From a bacterium UBP2_UBA5202 (GTDB lineage Bacteria > Edwardsbacteria > AC1 > EtOH8), in the NCBI GenBank assembly GCA_002412795.1, contig DHVS01000036.1, positions 1,169 to 8,315 of the forward strand: a stretch of 7,147 bases of DNA, given 5' to 3'. A program made the position numbers and the translations under genes. Shown in pieces: positions 1 through 6,130 of the stretch. Below the pieces are notes generated by a model. The model saw only the letters and a program-made list of their open reading frames with translations, had not been told where the DNA came from and made no database searches. Within the stretch, counting starts at the first letter, position 1; each line of letters opens with the position of its first letter.

Positions 1-518
1 ACGGCATCCTCCATGTCTCGGCCAAGGACCTGGGGACCGGCAAGGCCCAGAGCATCAAGATCACCTCTTCCTCCGGATTGAGCAAGGAGGAGATCGACAG
101 GATGGCCAAGGACGCTTTGGCCCACTCGGCCGAGGACCAGAAGAAGCGGGAGGAGATCGAGACCCGCAACAAGGCCGACGGCCTGATATACAACACCGAG
201 CGGATGCTGAAGGAATACGGCTCGCAGATCTCGGCCGACGACCGCAAGCGGATCGAGGACGGCATCGCCCGCCTGCGCAACGTGCTGGGCCGCGATGACG
301 TCGAGGCCATCAAGAGCGCCACCGAGGAGCTGAACGTGGCCTCCTATAAGATCGGCGAGGCGGTGTATGCCAAGGCCAAGGACCAGGGCGGACAGCCGGG
401 CGGCCAGCCTGCCGGCGGCCCGGGGCCCGAGGCGGCTCCCGGACCGGAAACGGGGCAGGCCAAGCCCGAAGGCCCGGAGGACGCGGATTATAAAGTGGTA
501 GACGACGAGAAGAAATAA
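1..518 (+). CDS. dnaK: DnaK (Hsp70 chaperone), C-terminal part; 5' end outside window
   Basis: This is the end of the ATP-dependent Hsp70 chaperone, which binds exposed hydrophobic peptides in the cytoplasm and works with DnaJ and GrpE. The frame is open from base 3 and yields 171 residues. It opens with the last strands of the substrate-binding beta domain (GILHVSAKDLGTGK, then ITSSSGLSKEEIDRM), which are near-canonical DnaK. The charged helical lid follows to about visible residue 120, then a Gly/Pro/Glu-rich flexible tail, ending in the DnaK-type terminus DYKVVDDEKK. The TTG at 78 is an internal leucine codon and not a start. The ATPase domain and most of the substrate pocket lie upstream of the window. 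dnaJ is downstream, but separated by a terminator, repeats and a lipoprotein gene. Identification is essentially certain; only the 5' end is missing. Confidence 0.97.
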   Translation, partial: GILHVSAKDLGTGKAQSIKITSSSGLSKEEIDRMAKDALAHSAEDQKKREEIETRNKADGLIYNTERMLKEYGSQISADDRKRIEDGIARLRNVLGRDDVEAIKSATEELNVASYKIGEAVYAKAKDQGGQPGGQPAGGPGPEAAPGPETGQAKPEGPEDADYKVVDDEKK

Positions 519-544
519 CGGCCCGGTAAATTTAAAACGCAACG

Positions 545-582
545 GGGGAGATAAGCCTTGTCAAAAGGCTTCTCCCCTATTT
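545..582 (+). terminator. Probable intrinsic terminator after dnaK
   Basis: Bases 545-551 (GGGGAGA) pair perfectly with 571-577 (TCTCCCC), and 554-559 (AGCCTT) pair with 565-570 (AAGGCT). A 2-base bulge separates the two helices and a 5-base loop closes the hairpin. It begins 27 bases after the dnaK stop. The T-tract is short (TATTT), so the stem is convincing but termination may be incomplete. It would uncouple dnaK from the downstream lipoprotein gene and dnaJ. Confidence 0.7.
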
Positions 583-626
583 GCGTATTTATGAGATTGT
601 TTCCGGGGGATTTAAACTCATCCCTT

Positions 627-719
627 GCTCCCGTCTCTTTGCTTCGATGTCACCCTGAGTACATTGCCCTGCTTGGCAAATCGAAGGGTCAGCACAAGTC
701 CAAGAGAAGGGCCGGGAGC
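627..719. repeat. Imperfect inverted repeat enclosing a CCCTGAGT...ATCGAAGGG unit
   Basis: GCTCCCG at 627-633 is the exact reverse complement of CGGGAGC at 713-719. Just inside, TCTCTT on the left has an AAGAGA counterpart on the right, offset by a few bases. Inside the arms lies TGTCACCCTGAG (648-659) and, after a 19-base spacer, ATCGAAGGG (680-688). The ACCCT and AGGGT inner arms can also pair. This looks like a small non-coding mobile or palindromic element, not a regulatory site. Confidence 0.5.
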
Positions 720-756
720 CTGCCCTGAGTTTAATCTGCATCTGACTATCGAAGGG
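718..756. repeat. Second CCCTGAGT...ATCGAAGGG repeat unit
   Basis: GCCTGCCCTGAGT (718-730) is followed after 17 bases by ATCGAAGGG (748-756). The two ends are identical to those of the unit at 653-688, but the middle differs in sequence and length. The GCCTGCCCTGAG part recurs as its reverse complement at 6239-6250. It is probably a degenerate copy of the same dispersed intergenic repeat. Confidence 0.55.
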
Positions 757-830
757 TTGAGTTCACCTATGAAGCAAGACCTGAAGAAAATGAACAACTA
801 ATTTTCACTTAGTTCCAAATATAACCATTG

Positions 831-836
831 AGAGGT
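831..836 (+). promoter_or_regulatory. Ribosome binding site setting the lipoprotein start
   Basis: AGAGGT ends six bases before the ATG at 843. This favours that ATG over the in-frame TTG at 828, which overlaps the site and has no Shine-Dalgarno sequence of its own. Confidence 0.65.
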
Positions 837-842
837 ATCAAG

Positions 843-1694
843 ATGAAAACCCGAAGAGGTATCTTTATCTTGGCGCTGATCCTGGCCATATCCGGCTGTT
901 CCAAGGACGAGCCCACCGCCACCGGAGGCAGCGGCCTGCCAAGCAGTTATTTGATGCCGGACTCTGTTGGGCAAAGCTGGCATTATAGCGGGTACAAAAC
1001 TATTTTGGGTTATGATACTTTAGGAAATAGAACAGATAGCATTTCATATGTACTATCGTTGGATATTGCTATCATTAGTCGAGATACAATTAACGGATAT
1101 CAAACTTTTACGGCAGAGATATGTTGCCGAACCCAAAAAGACAGTGGGGGAATTATAGCTGATACCGGTAGGGTACGATATGCACAGAATGATACTTTAT
1201 TGGCAGAAGTGGCGTATGTTCCAGGCACGCCAGTGGGACCAAAACAAAAGGGGGTAATGCGAATCCGTTTTGGCGGGAAAACATACAAGAATATTGAGGA
1301 ACTTCGTAAGTCAGTATTATTTGGTTCTGGTTCCGTAGGGAAATATGATACAACACTTATTCCTTATGACCCGCCCCGGATCCTGCTGGATTATCCGCTT
1401 ATCTTTGGCAAGGAATGGGTCCATTATAGTACGGCATGGTTAAGCCATCGAAAGGCTGAAAGATTCGAAAGGACTCTTGTAGACGGGAGATATGATTATT
1501 GCTGGAAGATAAGATCTTTATTGGATGTTGATGGCGACGGCAACTGGGACAGCGATATAGTCTGGCATGACTGGTACAATGATTCAGGCATGATCAAAAG
1601 GCATTTGGAAATGCAGGGAACATGGGTTGGTCCATTAGGTGAAATGTTGGGAACTATTATTTATATAGAACATTACGAACTGGCAAACCCGTAA
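843..1694 (+). CDS. Putative lipoprotein of unknown function
   Basis: This is a 283-residue protein with a lipoprotein signal: Met-Lys-Thr-Arg-Arg, a hydrophobic stretch (residues 6-16), then a lipobox ending in ISGC with the lipidated cysteine at residue 19. Ser at +2 would fit outer-membrane sorting if the proteobacterial rule applies. A Gly/Ser/Thr linker follows to about residue 35. Two segments share a pattern, MPDSVGQSWHYSGY (38-51) and YPLIFGKEWVHYS (184-196), resembling the 'PL-x-x-G-x-x-W-x-Y' motif of many FCB-group lipoproteins. DVDGDGNWD (228-236) looks like an acidic calcium-binding loop. No enzymatic motif is visible. The middle of the gene is AT-rich (19 of 60 bases are G or C at 1021-1080), unlike its chaperone neighbours, suggesting separate origin. 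It lies between dnaK and dnaJ, ending 19 bases before dnaJ. The lipoprotein call is firm; the role is unknown. Confidence 0.8.
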   Translation: MKTRRGIFILALILAISGCSKDEPTATGGSGLPSSYLMPDSVGQSWHYSGYKTILGYDTLGNRTDSISYVLSLDIAIISRDTINGYQTFTAEICCRTQKDSGGIIADTGRVRYAQNDTLLAEVAYVPGTPVGPKQKGVMRIRFGGKTYKNIEELRKSVLFGSGSVGKYDTTLIPYDPPRILLDYPLIFGKEWVHYSTAWLSHRKAERFERTLVDGRYDYCWKIRSLLDVDGDGNWDSDIVWHDWYNDSGMIKRHLEMQGTWVGPLGEMLGTIIYIEHYELANP

Positions 1695-1713
1695 ATAAAC
1701 ATAGAAATTACAC

Positions 1714-2889
1714 ATGACCCCCACCAAAAACGACTACTACGAAATACTGGGCATTCCCAAGAACGCCAGCGAAGACCAGATAAAGCAGGCCTACCGCGCT
1801 CTGGCCAAAAAGCACCATCCCGACATGAACCGGGAAAACCCCAAGGCGGCCGAGGAGAAGTTCAAGGAGCTTTCCGAGGCCTACGAGGTGCTGATGGACA
1901 AGCAGAAGCGGGCCAACTACGACCAGTACGGCCACGCCGGGGTGGATCCCAGCTTCGGCCGGGGCGGCTTCGACTTCGGCCGCGACTTCACCCATGCCGA
2001 GGACATCCAGGACATCTTCGGCTCCATGTTCGGCGGCGGTGGCGGCGGGAATTCCATCTTCGACATGTTCTTCGGCGGGCAGGGACAGGGCCAGGGCGCA
2101 AGGCGCAGGGGCCGGAACGAGCGCCGGGGCGGCGACCTGCAGATCCGCCTGCCTTTGACGCTGGAGGAGATCGCCTCCGGGGTGGAAAAAACTTTGCAGC
2201 TCAAGCGCTACGAATCCTGCCCCGACTGCACCGGCTCGGGGGTCAAGTCCGGGGCGGACATCAAGGAATGCCCGGCCTGCAAGGGCTCGGGCGAGGTGCG
2301 CCAGGTCTCCCGTTCCGTCTTCGGACAGTTCATCAACGTGGGGACCTGCCCCCAGTGCGGGGGCGAGGGCAAGATCATCTCCAAGCCCTGCCAGGGCTGC
2401 GGGGGCGAGGGCCGGGTAAAGAAGGACGCCACCATCAAGGTCAAGATCCCGGGCGGGGCGGCCGACGGCAACTATCTCCCCTTAAGGGGCCAGGGAAACA
2501 TCGGACTGCGGGGCGGCCCGGCTGGGGACATTCTGGTCTACATCGAGGAGAAACAGCACCCGCTGTTCACCCGCCACGGCGACGACCTGCTGGTGGGCAT
2601 CTCGGTCTCCTACGCCCAGGCGGTGCTGGGCTGCAAGATAGAGGTGCCGATGCTCAACGGCAAGGCCGAGCTGTCCATCCCCTCCGGCACGCCCTCGGGC
2701 AAGATATTCCGGATGCGGGGCAAGGGCCTGCCCCGGCTGAACTCCGGCGGCAGCGGCGACCAGCTGATCAAGGTTGAGGTCTGGATGCCCCAGAAGCTTT
2801 CCGGCGAGGAAAAGAAGATATTGAAACAGCTGGAGGAATTGCAGAAGAACAAAGTTCCGGGGGCCTGCAAGATCAATCCCGGGGACTGA
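1714..2889 (+). CDS. dnaJ: DnaJ, Hsp40 co-chaperone
   Basis: This co-chaperone stimulates the DnaK ATPase and delivers unfolded clients to it in the cytoplasm. The 391 residues show the full class I (type A) layout. The J-domain (about 6-72) has the essential HPD at 35-37. A Gly/Phe-rich linker (about 75-125, with GGGGGG and FGGQGQGQG) follows. The zinc domain has four CxxCxGxG modules with cysteines at 169/172, 186/189, 212/215 and 226/229, all intact. The C-terminal peptide-binding domains run to the end (KIPGGAADGNYLPLRGQGN, then HPLFTRHGDDLLV). Length is normal for the family. No clear Shine-Dalgarno precedes the ATG at 1714; the start is supported by the usual short lead before DYYEILG. 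The upstream lipoprotein stop is 19 bases away, so the two may be co-transcribed. Identification is certain. Confidence 0.98.
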   Translation: MTPTKNDYYEILGIPKNASEDQIKQAYRALAKKHHPDMNRENPKAAEEKFKELSEAYEVLMDKQKRANYDQYGHAGVDPSFGRGGFDFGRDFTHAEDIQDIFGSMFGGGGGGNSIFDMFFGGQGQGQGARRRGRNERRGGDLQIRLPLTLEEIASGVEKTLQLKRYESCPDCTGSGVKSGADIKECPACKGSGEVRQVSRSVFGQFINVGTCPQCGGEGKIISKPCQGCGGEGRVKKDATIKVKIPGGAADGNYLPLRGQGNIGLRGGPAGDILVYIEEKQHPLFTRHGDDLLVGISVSYAQAVLGCKIEVPMLNGKAELSIPSGTPSGKIFRMRGKGLPRLNSGGSGDQLIKVEVWMPQKLSGEEKKILKQLEELQKNKVPGACKINPGD

Positions 2890-2893
2890 TTAG

Positions 2894-3014
2894 CCACAGA
2901 GACTCCCTTCGATACACTCAGGGTAAACTCCGGCACAGAGAAAACTAATTAAATGAGAAATTGGAAATGGGAAGCCATAGTTTGTATTTGTGTCTTTTGT
3001 GCTTTTTGTGGTGA
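2894..3014. repeat. Repeat-like spacer with CCACA ends between dnaJ and rsmE
   Basis: The left side reads CCACAGAGACTC (from 2894) with a second CACAGAGAAAAC from 2934. The right side reads TTTTGTGCTTTTTGTGGTG, whose reverse complement CACCACAAAAAGCACAAAA resembles the left side. The ends are therefore imperfect inverted repeats of A-rich CACA words. The tract is AT-richer than either flanking gene and does not read as coding. It resembles short 'CCACAGAG.../CACCACAAAG' intergenic repeats I associate with environmental bacterial genomes; this family link is recalled, not verified. Confidence 0.4.
2905..2923 (-). repeat. Minimal copy of the CCCTGAGT...ATCGAAGGG repeat
   Basis: Read on the minus strand, this is CCCTGAGTGTATCGAAGGG. 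Its two ends are identical to the 8- and 9-base ends of the units at 653-688 and 723-756, but here only two bases separate them. It lies 16 bases after the dnaJ stop. Confidence 0.6.
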
Positions 3015-3026
3015 ATGAAAGAAATA

Positions 3027-3812
3027 ATGTCTACAGAATATTTCTACGCCCCGCCGGAGTGCGTCTCCGAGCGGCAGATCGTCATCACCGGCGAGGAGGC
3101 CCGGCACATTGCCAAGGTGCTGAGGCACAAGAAGGGCGATATGCTGACCGTCGTGGACGGCCAGGGCGGGGAGTACATGTGCTCCATCGCCGCGGCCACC
3201 GAGCACACGGTGACCGCCAGCATCGTCAACAAGCTGCGCAAGTCGCACGAGCCCATCGCCCGGGTCACTTTGGCCCAGGCGGTGCCCAAGGGCCAGCGGA
3301 TGGATTTTGCCATCGAGAAGGGCACCGAGCTGGGGCTTTACGCCATCATTCCTCTGTTCACCAAGAACTCGGTGGCCCGGCCCGGCGAGGCTGACCGGCT
3401 GCTGCCGCCCATGCCGGACGAGGAGGGCCCCGGCCACAAGAGCGCCCGCTGGCAGAGGATTGCCGCCGCCGCCATGAAACAATCCCTGCGCTCGGTGCTG
3501 CCCCAGATCGGCCAGCCCGAGGAATTCAAGGACTTGATGCAGAGGCACAAGGAGTTCGAACTGATCCTTTTGGCCGACGAGGGACAGCAGAAGATCTCGG
3601 TAGCCTCGGTGTTCAAGGGGCTGGCCAAAATGCCCCGGACCGTCTTATGCCTGGCCGGCCCGGAGGGCGGGTTCACCCAGGAAGAGAGGGACCTGGCCCA
3701 GAAACATAACGCCCGCATCGTCACCCTGGGCCCGCGGCGCCTGAGGGCCGAAACCGCCGGGATCGTGCTGAGCACCTTGATCCTGGCCCAACTGGGAGAA
3801 CTGGGAGAATGA
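3027..3812 (+). CDS. rsmE: RsmE, 16S rRNA (uracil(1498)-N3)-methyltransferase
   Basis: This enzyme transfers a methyl group from S-adenosylmethionine to N3 of U1498 in helix 44 of 16S rRNA. From the ATG at 3027 it has 261 residues, a typical length. The N-terminal PUA-like RNA-binding part carries EYFYAPPE near the start and GEEARHIAKVLRHKKGD. The SPOUT methyltransferase domain has VPKGQRMDFAIEKGTELG, then RWQRIAAAAMKQSLR. The SAM-binding trefoil knot has LAGPEGGFTQEE and LGPRRLRAETA near the C terminus. An ATG at 3015 would add MKEI; 3027 is preferred because the family normally starts a few residues before FYxPP and a purine-rich GAAAGAA lies upstream. About ten extra residues (LLPPMPDEEGPGHKS) sit before the RWQRIA motif. 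rsmE often follows dnaJ, usually with prmA between, which is missing here. Its stop overlaps the next start by 4 bases. Confidence 0.94.
   Translation: MSTEYFYAPPECVSERQIVITGEEARHIAKVLRHKKGDMLTVVDGQGGEYMCSIAAATEHTVTASIVNKLRKSHEPIARVTLAQAVPKGQRMDFAIEKGTELGLYAIIPLFTKNSVARPGEADRLLPPMPDEEGPGHKSARWQRIAAAAMKQSLRSVLPQIGQPEEFKDLMQRHKEFELILLADEGQQKISVASVFKGLAKMPRTVLCLAGPEGGFTQEERDLAQKHNARIVTLGPRRLRAETAGIVLSTLILAQLGELGE
3794..3808 (+). promoter_or_regulatory. Duplicated GGGAGA ribosome binding site inside the end of rsmE
   Basis: ACTGGGAGA occurs twice in tandem (with ACTGGGAGA at 3791-3799 and again CTGGGAGA at 3801-3808), encoding Leu-Gly-Glu twice at the RsmE C terminus. The first GGGAG lies ten bases before the ATG at 3809 and the second ten bases before the ATG at 3818. 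Either start of the peptidase gene could therefore be used, consistent with translational coupling to rsmE. Confidence 0.5.
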
Positions 3813-6121
3813 CGGGAATGAGAACGATCAAAATCATCCTGGTCCTGTTAACGGCCTCAGTCCCGGCCCTGGGGCAGGACCAGTTGGAGATCCGCCCGGC
3901 CCGGGGTTCTTACCAGCCGAAATCCTGGCCGGCCAAGTTCGACTCAACCCACCAGTATGATGTCCTTAGGTACCGGCTGGCGGTGGACCTGCCCATGACC
4001 AACGACTCGCTCTACGGGCACCAGGACATTCTGGCGGTGCGGAAAGCTTCAGGCGACAGCCTGACCCTGAACTGCGTCCGGCTGGAGGTGGACTCGGTCA
4101 AACTTGACGGCAGTCACACCGGATACAGTCTCAGCGCCGACACCCTGTCCTTGACGGCAGATTTTGCTTCGGTTGGTTTGGAACAAAGTTTCAATCTGGA
4201 AATATTCTACCGGGGCGGTAATTTCAGCAAGAACGGGACATGGTCCAACGGATATTACTGGTTCAAGCAGGGGGTGGCCCGCGGCACTTCCACCGACACC
4301 CTGCATACATTGGGCTACACCATGAGCGAACCCCAGGATGCCCGGGCCTGGATGCCCTGCTTTGACGAGCCCTGGGACAAGGCCGATTCCGGCTGCAGCA
4401 TCTCCATCACCCTGCCGGATTCCTTTGCCGCGGCCTCCAACGGCCTGCTGCAGGACACCCTGCGCAGCGGGGACCGGCTGACCTGGCGCTGGCGGGAGGA
4501 TTCGGCCATCGCCACCTACCTGATGTGCTTCACCGCCTCGCGCTATGCCATGTGGTCGGACACCGCCCATACTGTTTCGGGGAGAGCCATTCCGCTTAAC
4601 TACTTCATCTGGCCCGGGGATTCCGCGCAATCGCGCACGGTGTTTGCCACCGTGCCGGGAATGGTCCGCCTGCTGGATTCATTGTTTACCCCTTACCCTT
4701 TCAGCAAGTACGGGATGGCCGTGGTCTACCCGGCCTGGTTCGGCGGGATGGAACACCAGACCATGACCACCATCAGCCGTTCCTGGCTGCTGGGCGATGT
4801 TCAGAAGGGGGTGATCCACGAGCTGGCCCACATGTGGTACGGGGATCTGGTGACCTGCGGCACCTGGGGCGATATCTGGCTGAACGAGGGCTTTGCCAGC
4901 TACCTGGAGGCCGTACATTACGAATGGGAGAAGGACAGCCTGCCGGGAAATTACATGAACCGGTGGTTCTGGCGGGCGCTCTACGGGACCGCCAATCTCT
5001 ATCCCGTCTACAATCCGCCGGAAAACCTTTGGTTCGACTATCCCCTGGTTTACAACAAGGGGGCCTGGGTGCTGCAGGGCCTGCGCTGGGTGATGGGCGA
5101 TACTTTGTTCTTCCCCATGCTGAGGGCTTATGCCGACAGCTTTGCCAACGGCAACGCCATCACCACCGATTTCCAAAGGATAGCGGAACAGTATTACGGC
5201 TCATCGCTGCAATGGTTCTTTGACCAATGGGTCTACCGGGCCGGGCACCCAATTTACACCACGGCGATCTACTACAAGACCCAAGGCGACAGCAATTCGG
5301 CCTGGGTAAAACTGAGGCAGACCTCCACCACCGGAGAGCTTTACAAGATGCCGCTGGCCCTGGCCTGCAGCACCTCCGCAGGCTTTGACAGCGTGACCGT
5401 GGTCCGGGACAGCCTGGCTGTGCAGGATTTTCTGGTTTACGATGACCAGCCGATCGCCAGGATCAAGCTGGATCCGGACAGCTGGGTACTGAAGGAAGCT
5501 TATGACAGCCTGCCGGTTTTATCGTATCTTACCACCACCATTAAAGCAAAGTACGGAAACAGCATGATCCTTGCCCATTGGAATAAGTTCCGGATGGATT
5601 CCACCTGCGCTGGGTACAATGTCTACCGGGCTGACAATTCCTCCGGGCCTTTCGGCCGGATAAATGCGGACATTGTCGCTGACACCGTTTTCGCCGACAC
5701 CACCACCTTCAGCGGAACGGAATATTATTATGCGGTGACGTCGGTGAGTTCTTTGGATACCTGCTACGAAACTCACCGGTCCAATGTCATGTCGTTAGTG
5801 GCCGGGGGAGTGGAAGGGGAGCCGGGATTACTGATTACGAATTACGAATTTAAACTGTCACAGAACATACCAAATCCCTTCAAACAAGTAACAACGATCA
5901 ATTATCAATTAACAAGACCGGGACTGGCAACCATCAAGGTTTACAATGTCCAGGGGCAATTAGTGAAGACTTTGGTCAACGGCGCACAGCCGGCGGGCCG
6001 GCACCAGGCGCAGTGGAACGGCCGGGATGCAACCGGCAACAAAGTTTCCAGCGGGATATATTTCGCCAGGCTGGAAGCGGAGGGCAGAACCATCACCCGG
6101 ACCCTGCAGTACGTAAAATAG
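3809..6121 (+). CDS. Secreted M1-family zinc metallopeptidase with type IX-style C-terminal domain
   Basis: This 770-residue protein is a predicted exported aminopeptidase-type enzyme. An N-terminal signal peptide (MRTIKIILVLLTASVPALG, cleavage near residue 22) is followed by the M1 N-terminal beta domain (about 45-250). The catalytic domain has GGMEH (312-316, the GxMEN exopeptidase motif with His in place of Asn), zinc ligands H337 and H341 in HELAH with catalytic E338, third ligand E360 in WLNEGFASYLE, and the likely catalytic tyrosine Y415 in VYNKGAWVLQGLR. All active-site residues are present. Residues about 570-665 look like a fibronectin-III segment (GYNVYRADNSSGPF, then YYYAVTSV). Residues 681-770 form a FlgD-Ig/type IX sorting-type domain (LSQNIPNPF, GLATIKVYNVQGQLVKTL, SSGIYFARLEA). 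It probably cleaves peptides outside the cell for nutrition. The start at 3809 overlaps rsmE; 3818 is an alternative. DNA for residues about 674-708 is AT-rich compared with both sides. Confidence 0.92.
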   Translation: MTGMRTIKIILVLLTASVPALGQDQLEIRPARGSYQPKSWPAKFDSTHQYDVLRYRLAVDLPMTNDSLYGHQDILAVRKASGDSLTLNCVRLEVDSVKLDGSHTGYSLSADTLSLTADFASVGLEQSFNLEIFYRGGNFSKNGTWSNGYYWFKQGVARGTSTDTLHTLGYTMSEPQDARAWMPCFDEPWDKADSGCSISITLPDSFAAASNGLLQDTLRSGDRLTWRWREDSAIATYLMCFTASRYAMWSDTAHTVSGRAIPLNYFIWPGDSAQSRTVFATVPGMVRLLDSLFTPYPFSKYGMAVVYPAWFGGMEHQTMTTISRSWLLGDVQKGVIHELAHMWYGDLVTCGTWGDIWLNEGFASYLEAVHYEWEKDSLPGNYMNRWFWRALYGTANLYPVYNPPENLWFDYPLVYNKGAWVLQGLRWVMGDTLFFPMLRAYADSFANGNAITTDFQRIAEQYYGSSLQWFFDQWVYRAGHPIYTTAIYYKTQGDSNSAWVKLRQTSTTGELYKMPLALACSTSAGFDSVTVVRDSLAVQDFLVYDDQPIARIKLDPDSWVLKEAYDSLPVLSYLTTTIKAKYGNSMILAHWNKFRMDSTCAGYNVYRADNSSGPFGRINADIVADTVFADTTTFSGTEYYYAVTSVSSLDTCYETHRSNVMSLVAGGVEGEPGLLITNYEFKLSQNIPNPFKQVTTINYQLTRPGLATIKVYNVQGQLVKTLVNGAQPAGRHQAQWNGRDATGNKVSSGIYFARLEAEGRTITRTLQYVK

Positions 6122-6130
6122 CTGAAAGCC

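Larger units (their letters stand above)
519..842. other. Gene-free spacer between dnaK and the lipoprotein gene
   Basis: This 324-base stretch has no credible coding frame. It holds the hairpin at 545-582, then at about 605-770 a block of repeat-derived sequence (two CCCTGAGT...ATCGAAGGG units within a larger imperfect inverted repeat), then an AT-rich leader at about 790-830 that probably carries the promoter of the next gene. I could not place -35 and -10 boxes with confidence. The ribosome binding site of the next gene lies at 831-836. Confidence 0.75.

Noticed and set aside
78..518. A separate 146-residue gene starting at the TTG at 78
   Set aside because: The same frame is open upstream to base 3 and encodes conserved DnaK sequence, so this TTG is an internal leucine codon.
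653..756. Two spaced CCCTGAGT...ATCGAAGGG units as a CRISPR-like array
   Set aside because: There are only two units here, the conserved ends are 8-9 bases, spacer sizes are irregular, no leader or cas gene is seen, and a third copy is inverted elsewhere.
828..842. TTG start at 828 for the lipoprotein
   Set aside because: It overlaps the ribosome binding site at 831-836; the ATG at 843 has the right spacing and gives a normal lipoprotein signal.
2268..2777. A 169-codon plus-strand frame inside dnaJ
   Set aside because: It is an out-of-frame reading of the DnaJ zinc and C-terminal domains; its Arg/Gly/Pro-rich product is typical of such shadows.
2949..3548. A 199-codon frame on the minus strand opposite rsmE
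   Set aside because: It is antisense to a conserved methyltransferase, is low-complexity (Gly/Leu/His-rich) and shows no family motif; such frames are common opposite GC-rich genes.
4049..4630. A 193-codon minus-strand frame opposite the peptidase
   Set aside because: It is a shadow of GC-rich codon use in the peptidase gene, with Gly/Pro/Val-rich sequence and no recognisable domain.
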